A stretch of DNA of 6,328 nucleotides from assembly GCA_003533545.1 (NCBI GenBank), contig DQEK01000216.1, positions 450 through 6,777 of the forward strand. Direction: 5' to 3'. The DNA comes from Acidobacteriota bacterium. Its GTDB lineage: Bacteria; Acidobacteriota; Vicinamibacteria; Vicinamibacterales; UBA8438. Positions 1-5,603 of the stretch are shown piece after piece. The notes below the pieces were generated by a model. That model worked only from the letters and a program-made list of their open reading frames with translations. It had not been told where the DNA came from and made no database searches. The position numbers were made by a program, and so were the translations under genes. Each line of letters begins with the position of its first letter. Position 1 is the first letter of the stretch.

Positions 1-809
1 GTCAACCCCGCCGCGCCCATATCCTGGATGCCCACGAGCGCGTCGGTTTGCATGACCTCGAGACAAGCTTCAAGCAGCAGCTTCTCCATGAACGGATCAC
101 CCACTTGTACCGCCGGCCGGTTATCCGCTGAATTCTCGTCGAACTCGGCTGAAGCCATCGTCGCGCCGTGAATGCCGTCGCGCCCCGTCTTCGCGCCCAC
201 GTAGTACACGGGGTTCCCAACCCCGGAGGCAAGCCCCTTCGCCAGTCCATCCGTCGGCGCGACCCCCAGGCAAAACACGTTCACCAGCGGGTTGCGCGCA
301 TACCCAGACTCAAACGCAATCTCGCCACCCACGGTTGGGATACCAATGCTGTTGCCATAACCGGCGATACCGGCCACGACCCCATCGAGAAGCCGCCGGG
401 TAGTCGGATCACTCAAGTCTCCGAATCGCAGTGAGTTGAGCAACGCGATAGGACGCGCCCCCATAGTGAAGATGTCTCGGATGATCCCACCCACGCCGGT
501 CGCTGCGCCTTGGTATGGTTCAATAAATGAAGGGTGGTTGTGCGACTCGATCTTGAAAACGGCGACCAACTCCTCATCGATGGCAACAGCACCAGCATTT
601 TCGCCAGGCCCCTGCACCACTCGCGGACCATCCGTGGGAAACCGGCGCAAGTGCAACCGCGAACTCTTGTAACTACAGTGCTCAGACCACATCACCGAAA
701 AGATCCCGAGTTCGGTCTCCGTCGGCTCACGGCCGAGAATATCCAGCAGTCGCTGGTATTCCTCGCCACTTAACCCGTGCGCTTCAACAGTGGCGTCGTC
801 AATAACCAT
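1..809 (-). CDS. purL: Phosphoribosylformylglycinamidine synthase, small PurL subunit (N-terminal part, cut by window edge)
   Basis: PurL is the ATP-dependent catalytic subunit of FGAM synthetase. It converts FGAR to FGAM with ammonia supplied by PurQ (step 4 of de novo purine synthesis, cytoplasm). The frame is open from the ATG at 809 down to base 1, giving 269 full codons; the C-terminal part lies outside the window. Visible family motifs are [10 protein letters not shown] (about residues 26-35), [12 protein letters not shown] (40-51, with the conserved catalytic-type His44), GPGENAG (67-73), KIESHNHPS then [12 protein letters not shown] and IIRD (86-112, ATP/Mg region), TVGGEI (159-164), VGDPFMEK (236-243) and QDMGAAGLT (262-270). 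The protein begins directly at the short helix before GREP, as in small PurL, without the long N-terminal extension of the Enterobacterial enzyme. The start is bounded: the purQ TGA lies in the same frame six codons upstream with no other start codon between. No clear Shine-Dalgarno is seen, so translation is probably coupled to purQ. Confidence 0.97.
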   Translation of the reverse strand, partial: MVIDDATVEAHGLSGEEYQRLLDILGREPTETELGIFSVMWSEHCSYKSSRLHLRRFPTDGPRVVQGPGENAGAVAIDEELVAVFKIESHNHPSFIEPYQGAATGVGGIIRDIFTMGARPIALLNSLRFGDLSDPTTRRLLDGVVAGIAGYGNSIGIPTVGGEIAFESGYARNPLVNVFCLGVAPTDGLAKGLASGVGNPVYYVGAKTGRDGIHGATMASAEFDENSADNRPAVQVGDPFMEKLLLEACLEVMQTDALVGIQDMGAAGL

Positions 810-824
810 GGAAGTAGCCGTCGT

Positions 825-1529
825 TCAAACGGCGCCGGTGGCCGCCAGCGTCGTTACGACCGAGTCAAGCACCACTCGACCATCGTCGCTACCGAGAATC
901 GACTCGCAGGCACGTTCGGGATGCGGCATGAGCCCCACGACGTTCCGTTGTTCGTTACACACACCTGCTATCGCCTCAAGTGACCCGTTCGGATTAGAAA
1001 ACTCAGACACCGCACCGTCCTCGCCACAATAACGGAAAATCACTTGACGATTCGCTTCGAGCCCAGCAATGGTTTCGGGCGGTGCGTGGTAGTTCCCTTC
1101 GCCGTGCGCGATTGGTAACAAGAGAACCTGCCCCGCCGTAGCACCAGATGTAAACGGCGTGTCTGTCTGCTCGACTCGAACGCGGACGTGCTGACAGAGA
1201 AACTTGAGCTGTCGATTGCGCAACAGCGACCCTTTGAGCAACCCGGCCTCAAGAAGAACCTGAAACCCGTTGCAGATCCCGATGACCGGGCCGCCTGCGT
1301 CCGCGAACTCACGCACCCGCGCCATGATCGGGGAGAAACGAGCAATGGCACCCGTCCGAAGATAATCGCCATAGGAGAACCCACCGGGGAGTACGACGAC
1401 ATCCGCGCCGCGCAGATCGGCATCCTTGTGCCAAACGAGCTCGGCTTGGTGCCCCAGCACATGTTTAGTGGCATGGTATGCGTCGTGGTCGCAATTCGAA
1501 CCAGGGAATTCGATTATCGCGAACTTCAC
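825..1529 (-). CDS. purQ: FGAM synthetase, glutamine amidotransferase subunit PurQ
   Basis: PurQ is the class I glutaminase subunit that hydrolyses glutamine and channels ammonia to PurL. The 234-residue product is close to the usual 220-235. It shows the N-terminal strand [15 protein letters not shown], the oxyanion-region motif [12 protein letters not shown] (residues 47-58), the nucleophile elbow GICNGFQ with Cys86, AHGEGNY (141-147) and the catalytic pair His203/Glu205 in MPHPER, so the triad is complete. I chose GTG at 1529 because the product then begins V/M-K-F like its family and a GAAGGGG lies 8 nt upstream. GTG at 1538, three codons earlier, is nearly as good. The open frame continues to 1724, but that part overlaps purS, has Arg/Ser-rich low-complexity composition and is not PurQ-like. 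Neighbours are purS (31 nt upstream) and purL (15 nt downstream), the standard PurSQL set. Confidence 0.96.
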   Translation of the reverse strand: MKFAIIEFPGSNCDHDAYHATKHVLGHQAELVWHKDADLRGADVVVLPGGFSYGDYLRTGAIARFSPIMARVREFADAGGPVIGICNGFQVLLEAGLLKGSLLRNRQLKFLCQHVRVRVEQTDTPFTSGATAGQVLLLPIAHGEGNYHAPPETIAGLEANRQVIFRYCGEDGAVSEFSNPNGSLEAIAGVCNEQRNVVGLMPHPERACESILGSDDGRVVLDSVVTTLAATGAV

Positions 1530-1537
1530 GAGTGACA

Positions 1538-1544
1538 CCCCTTC
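1538..1544 (-). promoter_or_regulatory. Shine-Dalgarno for purQ
   Basis: The minus strand reads GAAGGGG, followed by 8 nt and the GTG at 1529. The G-rich run overlaps the alternative GTG at 1538. A second GAAGGG just upstream sits 7 nt from that earlier GTG, so both starts have some support. The family N-terminus favours 1529. Confidence 0.6.
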
Positions 1545-1560
1545 GCCCTTCGCATGGTCT

Positions 1561-1812
1561 CTAGTCGCCGTTCTCGTCGACCTCGACGTGATAGCTCTCG
1601 ATAACCGGGTTGGCCAGCAGGCGGTCGGCGACCTCCGAAGCCGTCGTTCGCGCCTCGTCGACCGAATCTGCCTCAAGCTCGAGCTCGAAGTACTTCCCCT
1701 GACGGACGTCTCGGACCGCGCCATAGCCCATCGACCGCAGAGCTTCCACGATGGTGCGACCCTGTGGGTCGAACACCGACGGCTTTAAACTTACGAACAC
1801 TTTCGTTTTCAC
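1561..1812 (-). CDS. purS: FGAM synthetase subunit PurS
   Basis: PurS is a small dimeric, non-catalytic protein that bridges PurQ and PurL and is needed for glutamine-dependent FGAM formation. The 83-residue product matches the usual 80-85. Motifs are the beta-strand [15 protein letters not shown] (residues 4-18), EALRSMGY (24-31) and the second strand segment [11 protein letters not shown] (36-46) with a helix after it, the classic PurS ferredoxin-like pattern. A GTG at 1833 in the same frame would add MERGTRG, which families of PurS lack. GTG at 1812 is preceded by GGGGGA at a spacing of 8 and yields the normal N-terminus. It sits between purB (44 nt gap) and purQ (31 nt gap) on the same strand, consistent with stoichiometric co-expression of the complex. 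The stop is TAG. Confidence 0.95.
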   Translation of the reverse strand: MKTKVFVSLKPSVFDPQGRTIVEALRSMGYGAVRDVRQGKYFELELEADSVDEARTTASEVADRLLANPVIESYHVEVDENGD

Positions 1813-1820
1813 GCCTCTGG

Positions 1821-1826
1821 TCCCCC
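1821..1826 (-). promoter_or_regulatory. Shine-Dalgarno-like site deciding the purS start
   Basis: GGGGGA on the minus strand lies 8 nt before the GTG at 1812 and inside the extension that would be coded from the upstream GTG at 1833. It therefore favours the shorter, family-like purS. A nearer AGAGG is only 1 nt from the start and too close to serve. Confidence 0.45.
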
Positions 1827-1856
1827 GTTCCACGGAGAAAACGTCCTGCCTTGCAG

Positions 1857-3176
1857 TTACGACGCGGCGTCGAGCTCCGGTGTGCCAGACAACACGCGGT
1901 CAACAACCGGTCCAACGTGGCGCAACTGCCGGTCGAGATCGAACGCTTGCTCTAGCCCGTCGCGCGACAGTACCGCCATTACTTCAGCGTCCGCGGCGAG
2001 CAACTCCTTGAAATCAAGACCTTCGTCGTGAGACTGCATCGCCGCTCGTTGCACCCACAAATACGCCTGCTCTCGAGAGACGCCCCGCTGGGCTAGTGCA
2101 AGCAATACCGTGCCCGAAAAGACGACCCCACGGGACCGTTCAAGGTTTTCGCGCATACGTTCAGGATGGACCACCAGGTTGGCGACGATCCGCGTAAACC
2201 GTCGCAACATATGGTCGAGCGCAATGAAGCTGTCCGGAATGATCACGCGTTCGACCGATGAGTGGGAAATATCCCGTTCATGCCAGAGAGCGACGTTCTC
2301 AAACGCGGCCATCGCGTTGGCTCGTAAGAGGCGGGCCAGCCCAGTCAGCTGCTCGCAACCGATCGGATTCCGCTTGTGGGGCATTGCTGACGACCCCTTC
2401 TGTCCCTTTGCAAATCCTTCTTCAACTTCACCGATTTCGGTTTTCTGCAAACCACGCACCTCAAGGGCAAACTTCTCCAGCGACGCGCCGGTGACCGCCA
2501 GCGCTGCGAGCAGTTCTGCGTGACGGTCGCGTTGAACCACCTGCGAAGCAACACGGACAGGGGACAGCCCCAGCTCGGAGCACACCCATTTTTCGATCTC
2601 TGGCTCAAGATGCGCGTAGGTCCCCACCGCCCCAGAAATCTTCCCAACACTAACGGTCTTGCGAGCCAACTCGATACGGTGCCGGTCGCGTTCCAACTCG
2701 GCATGCCAGAGCGCCAGCTTTAGGCCGAACGTCATAGGCTCGGCATGCACGCCGTGAGTGCGTCCGACCATTGGTGTGTCTCGATGTTCCCGGGCACGGT
2801 CACCAACGGCTGCAATCAGTGCAGCAACGTCGTCGAGGATCACACCGCACGCCTCACGCATCTGAAGAGCGAGTGCGGTATCCAACACGTCAGAGGACGT
2901 CAGTCCAAAATGCAACCAACGGGCAGACGGTCCCACCTGCTCGGCCACAGCCGTAGTAAAGGCGATCACGTCATGCTTCGTGGTCTGTTCGATTTCGTCG
3001 ACTCGTTCAGCGTCGACGCTCCCACACGCCGCGATGTCCCTGGCAGCTTCCTCAGGCACCAAACCGATCTCCGCCATCGCCCGAGCAGCAGCCACTTCGA
3101 CCCGGAGCCACGTGTCGTACTTGCGCTGTTCGGCCCAAATGCAGCCCATCTCCGGATGGGTATACCGAGGAATCAT
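1857..3176 (-). CDS. purB: Adenylosuccinate lyase
   Basis: PurB is a homotetrameric lyase of the fumarase/aspartase superfamily. It cleaves SAICAR to AICAR plus fumarate, and adenylosuccinate to AMP plus fumarate. The 439-residue product fits the short bacterial (Bacillus/Thermotoga-like, about 430) class. Visible motifs are MIPRYTHPEM at the N-terminus, the KHDV segment (67-70), the first conserved region TSSDVLDTA (93-101), the general-acid region GRTHGVHAEP (138-147, His141) and the superfamily signature GSSAMPHKRNP (261-271) with the mobile-loop catalytic serine, followed by the C-terminal helical domain (FSGTVLLAL, 353-361). ATG at 3176 is chosen over the open frame reaching 3284, because the family starts with M-I-x-R-Y and a ribosome site lies just upstream. 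The extra 36 codons are Pro/Gly-rich and unlike PurB. It heads the purSQL genes on the same strand, 134 nt after the MBL-fold gene. Catalytic residues appear intact. Confidence 0.96.
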   Translation of the reverse strand: MIPRYTHPEMGCIWAEQRKYDTWLRVEVAAARAMAEIGLVPEEAARDIAACGSVDAERVDEIEQTTKHDVIAFTTAVAEQVGPSARWLHFGLTSSDVLDTALALQMREACGVILDDVAALIAAVGDRAREHRDTPMVGRTHGVHAEPMTFGLKLALWHAELERDRHRIELARKTVSVGKISGAVGTYAHLEPEIEKWVCSELGLSPVRVASQVVQRDRHAELLAALAVTGASLEKFALEVRGLQKTEIGEVEEGFAKGQKGSSAMPHKRNPIGCEQLTGLARLLRANAMAAFENVALWHERDISHSSVERVIIPDSFIALDHMLRRFTRIVANLVVHPERMRENLERSRGVVFSGTVLLALAQRGVSREQAYLWVQRAAMQSHDEGLDFKELLAADAEVMAVLSRDGLEQAFDLDRQLRHVGPVVDRVLSGTPELDAAS

Positions 3177-3182
3177 GTGCGG

Positions 3183-3191
3183 CCTGCCCTT
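3183..3191 (-). promoter_or_regulatory. Shine-Dalgarno region for purB
   Basis: The minus strand reads AAGGGCAGG, ending 6 nt before the ATG at 3176. Either the AGG (spacing 6) or the AAGGG (spacing 10) could pair with 16S rRNA. It supports ATG 3176 as the true start rather than ATG 3284. Confidence 0.5.
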
Positions 3192-3247
3192 CGTATGTTT
3201 TGGCGGTATGACACGTGCCAGAAGATCAGCGCAGCTAGGTCCAACGT

Positions 3248-3262
3248 GCCCGGACATCGGGC
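3248..3262 (-). repeat. Small inverted repeat upstream of purB
   Basis: GCCCG, a 5-nt loop, then CGGGC; it directly abuts the palindrome GGCCGGCC at 3260-3267. The stem is short but all G/C. There is no following T-tract, so it is not a convincing terminator. It may be chance in GC-rich DNA. Confidence 0.3.
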
Positions 3263-3310
3263 CGGCCGGTGGTAGCGATCGCATTCACCAGTCATATGCC
3301 TAGGCCAGAC

Positions 3311-4183
3311 TCAAAACGGCAACACCGCTTGCCGATCGGAATCGAGGCGGTGGCGGGGGGCAACTACCCACAACCCGAGATCAACTGTCTCGGCCACCCG
3401 ATCTTGACGCGACACGACGATGCGAACATCCTCACGACCACTCGCGTGTAGCGCTTCGCGACAAGTCATTTCCGCGATTTCAGGCACGTTGTTCACGCGA
3501 CTCAAATGCGCCAACACCAAGCAACGGACGGACCGACCGAGATCTTCACGCACGAACTCCGCCAGGGATTCGTTCGATAAATGACCGCGAGACCCACTGA
3601 TCCGTGCTTTCGTTGCACGCGCGTACGGCCCGACTTCCAGCAAATCAGTCGAGTGGTTCGACTCGATGACGAGCAGGCTACAGTCTCTGAAACGAGTGCG
3701 AAGCGAAGGCGTCACCACACCAACGTCCGTCGCATAACCAATCGCACCGTCCACGGTCTTAATGACGAACCCCAAGGTTTCCGCCGCCGCGTCGTGTGAC
3801 ACTTCGAACGGCGTAAAACGGAAGCCACAGATATCGCTCGCCTCTCCGCACGTCAGAGAACCCCAGCCCGCAACATTCGGCGCATTCCAGACCGCACGAG
3901 TCGACGGGGTGACGTACACCGGCACGCCATGTTTCCGTGAGAATAACGCAGCGCCGCGGGTATGGTCGCCGTGCGCGTGCGTGATGACTACGGCCCCGAT
4001 CTCGTCGGGGGACACGCCCATTGAAACCAACCGTCGCGTCACCTCACGGTAGCTCAGCCCAACATCAATCAGAACCGGTCTGGCGAGCCCCTGTAAGAGC
4101 GTGGCATTCCCCGCGCTCCCGCTTCCAAGCACCGTTAGCCGAACTCCGATGACATCCCCCACTTGGCGCGTAGCATCCGACAC
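3311..4183 (-). CDS. MBL-fold metallo-hydrolase, YycJ/WalJ-like
   Basis: This is a metallo-beta-lactamase-fold protein of the YycJ/WalJ group, thought to be metal-dependent hydrolases or nucleases and linked to DNA repair or cell-wall control in Firmicutes; the substrate is not settled. In the 290-residue product I see the N-terminal VLGSGSAGNATLL (18-30), metal motif THAHGDH (68-74: His69, His71, Asp73, His74), EVSHDA with His130, YATDVG with Asp153, ESNH (174-177), GHLSNES (200-206) and LAHLSRVNNVPE (224-235), so all expected metal ligands are present. There is no signal peptide or membrane segment, so it should be cytoplasmic. About 20 residues after SRQDRVAETVDL look like an extra tail. 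GTG at 4183 lies 6 nt after the M16 stop and has no good Shine-Dalgarno; GTG at 4162 is an alternative. The short gap suggests co-translation with the peptidase. Family assignment is firm, biological role is not. Confidence 0.9.
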   Translation of the reverse strand: MSDATRQVGDVIGVRLTVLGSGSAGNATLLQGLARPVLIDVGLSYREVTRRLVSMGVSPDEIGAVVITHAHGDHTRGAALFSRKHGVPVYVTPSTRAVWNAPNVAGWGSLTCGEASDICGFRFTPFEVSHDAAAETLGFVIKTVDGAIGYATDVGVVTPSLRTRFRDCSLLVIESNHSTDLLEVGPYARATKARISGSRGHLSNESLAEFVREDLGRSVRCLVLAHLSRVNNVPEIAEMTCREALHASGREDVRIVVSRQDRVAETVDLGLWVVAPRHRLDSDRQAVLPF

Positions 4184-4189
4184 TCTGGA

Positions 4190-5449
4190 CTATACGAGCC
4201 CAAGTTGACTCTCTCGCAGGTCCACACCATCAACCCGGCCCAACACGGTCGCTGCGACCCGGCCCGGTTGGAACAGGTCCCGCGCCACCCGTTGCACGTC
4301 CTCAAGCGTCACCCGTTCGACGCTACGCAACGTATCGTCGACGGTAACTTGATGACCGAAGTAGATCTCTTGTCTGGCTAGTTGCGACATGCGGCTTGAG
4401 GTGCTCTCAAGACTCAGTACGAGGCTCCCTTTCAGATGGTCCTTGGCCCGCTCCAACTCTGACGACAAGATTGGCCGGTCTCGAAGTTCTTGCAGTTCCA
4501 CCATCACCAGATCAACCACCTCGACCACCGCGTCGCTGTCACAACCGGCGTAAATGGTTAACGCACCTCCATCGTGATACGAAACTAAGCCGCTACTGAC
4601 GGCGTAGGCAAGGCCCCGCTTCTCGCGGATGTTCTGGAATAGGCGAGAACTCATGGTGCCGCCGAGCACGATATTCAGCACGTAGCAAGCGTAGCGATCA
4701 TCGTGCCGCTGCGGATACCCGCTCACACCAAGACACACGTGACACTGCTCAAGCGCCTTGTCGCGTACCAGTAGACCCGGCTGGGCCGTCGGCTCCCCAC
4801 TGACGGTCGGGCCACCATGGACGGGAATGTCAGCGAACGCTTCGGTCACCAAATCACGCACCGCCGCATGGTCGACGTTGCCAGCTACCGCAACCACCAC
4901 ATTGCCAGCGGTATAGGTCCGACAGAAATAATCGCGGAGCACGTCGGCATCGAGCGCGTCGACTGTGCTCGGCACCCCAAGAATCGGACGCCCCAGCGGA
5001 TGGCCAGACCAGAATCGCTGCGTGAACAGCTCGTGGACAAGATCGTCGGGTGTGTCTTCCACCATCTTGATCTCTTCGAGCACCACCTTCTGTTCTTTCT
5101 CGATGTCATCCGGCGCGAACGCCGGGTGGAGCAACAAATCGGCCAGCACATCGACGGCCCGAGACAGGTGTTCGTCGAGCACTTTGACGTAGTAGCTGGC
5201 GCATTCTTTGGCCGTGAACGCGTCGAGTTGGCCACCAACTGAATCAATTTCCTGCGCGATGTCTTGGGCCGTCCGTCTCGCCGTCCCCTTGAAGAGCATG
5301 TGCTCGACAAAATGCGCTACGCCGGATTGCGGGGCGCTCTCGTGTCGGGAACCCCGCGTCAGCCAAGCGCCAAAACTCACCGAACGCACGTCTGGCATGG
5401 ACTCGGTCAACAAGCGCAACCCGTTGTCGAACTGCTCACGAACAATCAT
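4190..5449 (-). CDS. M16 family zinc peptidase (pitrilysin/MPP-beta-like)
   Basis: This is a single-unit M16 metallopeptidase of the YmxG/mitochondrial-processing-peptidase-like type. Family members cleave small peptides or unfolded proteins inside a clam-shell formed by two homologous domains, usually as dimers. The 419 residues match the usual 405-430. The inverted zinc motif HFVEH is at 46-50 (His46, Glu49 as base, His50), and the third ligand Glu sits about 76 residues later in VVLEEIKM (Glu126). AFTAKECASYY is at 77-87. The second domain carries the substrate-binding R/Y motif REKRGLAYAV (275-284), preceded by LGGTMSSRLFQ. It therefore looks catalytically active and has both halves. I see no signal peptide, so the cytoplasm is likely. 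The start ATG 5449 gives the family N-terminus (FDNGLRLLTESMP) but no Shine-Dalgarno precedes it. A candidate promoter is at 5481-5508. It is the first gene of the minus-strand run. Its substrate is unknown. Confidence 0.95.
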   Translation of the reverse strand: MIVREQFDNGLRLLTESMPDVRSVSFGAWLTRGSRHESAPQSGVAHFVEHMLFKGTARRTAQDIAQEIDSVGGQLDAFTAKECASYYVKVLDEHLSRAVDVLADLLLHPAFAPDDIEKEQKVVLEEIKMVEDTPDDLVHELFTQRFWSGHPLGRPILGVPSTVDALDADVLRDYFCRTYTAGNVVVAVAGNVDHAAVRDLVTEAFADIPVHGGPTVSGEPTAQPGLLVRDKALEQCHVCLGVSGYPQRHDDRYACYVLNIVLGGTMSSRLFQNIREKRGLAYAVSSGLVSYHDGGALTIYAGCDSDAVVEVVDLVMVELQELRDRPILSSELERAKDHLKGSLVLSLESTSSRMSQLARQEIYFGHQVTVDDTLRSVERVTLEDVQRVARDLFQPGRVAATVLGRVDGVDLRESQLGLV

Positions 5450-5480
5450 TCAGGAAGTCGACATGACCGCAACTACTTGT

Positions 5481-5508
5481 TTTATAAGGACTTAATAGAG
5501 TCAAACAA
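5481..5508 (-). promoter_or_regulatory. Candidate sigma70-type promoter for the minus-strand genes
   Basis: On the minus strand TTGTTT (5503-5508), a 16-nt spacer, then TATAAA (5481-5486). The -10 matches TATAAT at 5 of 6 and the -35 matches TTGACA in its TTG. Start of transcription would fall near 5474, leaving a leader of about 25 nt before the M16 ATG. It is inferred from sequence only. Confidence 0.4.
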
Positions 5509-5520
5509 GACATTGATAAT
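5492..5520 (+). promoter_or_regulatory. Candidate sigma70-type promoter for rlmN
   Basis: TTAATA (5492-5497), a 17-nt spacer and GATAAT (5515-5520). The -10 differs from TATAAT at one base; the -35 matches TTGACA at four of six. It would give a leader of about 75-80 nt containing the inverted repeat at 5546-5569. It physically overlaps the minus-strand candidate promoter. Confidence 0.35.
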
Positions 5521-5545
5521 ACCATGCCAGACTAAGTCGCATCAA

Positions 5546-5569
5546 CCGTCCCCGCCGCCTCTCGGACGG
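5546..5569 (+). repeat. Inverted repeat in the rlmN leader
   Basis: CCGTCC at 5546-5551 and GGACGG at 5564-5569 form a perfect 6-bp stem around a 12-nt C-rich loop. No T-run follows on either strand, so I do not call it a terminator. It could be a leader hairpin or a protein site, or chance. Confidence 0.3.
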
Positions 5570-5603
5570 AGCGAGTAAAACGGCCGCATGGTACTGTTAA
5601 TCA

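Larger units (their letters stand above)
3177..3310 (-). other. Longest gap within the minus-strand gene set, upstream of purB
   Basis: These 134 nt hold no gene I can support. The stretch contains the purB ribosome site, a GC-rich palindromic patch at 3248-3268 (GCCCG/CGGGC inverted repeat with a 5-nt loop, next to GGCCGGCC) and no T-run that would make it an intrinsic terminator. No good sigma70-type promoter is visible; TTGGAC (3242-3247 on the minus strand) lacks a partner at proper spacing. It may still hold a promoter of an unknown type that separates purBSQL from the upstream genes. A 36-codon in-frame extension of purB crosses most of it but is not family-like. Confidence 0.5.
5450..5603. 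other. Divergent intergenic region between M16 peptidase and rlmN
   Basis: These 154 nt separate the two divergent genes and contain no gene. The half near the peptidase (about 5470-5530) is clearly AT-richer than the rest of the window, as expected of promoter DNA. The half near rlmN is GC-rich and contains an inverted repeat at 5546-5569. A 10-codon open frame at 5463-5495 on the plus strand is present but shows nothing gene-like. Confidence 0.7.

Noticed and set aside
1530..1724. N-terminal extension of purQ to 1724 (299-residue version)
   Set aside because: It overlaps purS in another frame, is Arg/Ser-rich, and PurQ proteins start at K-F-A-I-I. GTG 1529 has a ribosome site.
2745..3275. 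176-codon open frame on the plus strand opposite purB
   Set aside because: It is antisense to a clear purB, has no recognisable domain, and long antisense frames are expected in GC-rich genes.
3177..3284. N-terminal extension of purB to ATG 3284
   Set aside because: The 36 extra residues are Pro/Gly-rich and not part of the PurB family; ATG 3176 has a Shine-Dalgarno and the family N-terminus.
4817..5242. 141-codon plus-strand frame (and a 141-codon minus-strand shadow at 4885-5310) within the M16 gene
   Set aside because: Both overlap the well-supported peptidase frame and show low-complexity, non-family sequence.
5463..5495. 10-codon open frame in the divergent intergenic region
   Set aside because: Too short, no ribosome site, and it overlaps candidate promoter elements.
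5546..5580. Intrinsic terminator at the CCGTCC/GGACGG hairpin
   Set aside because: No T-run follows on either strand, and a terminator is not expected between divergent genes.
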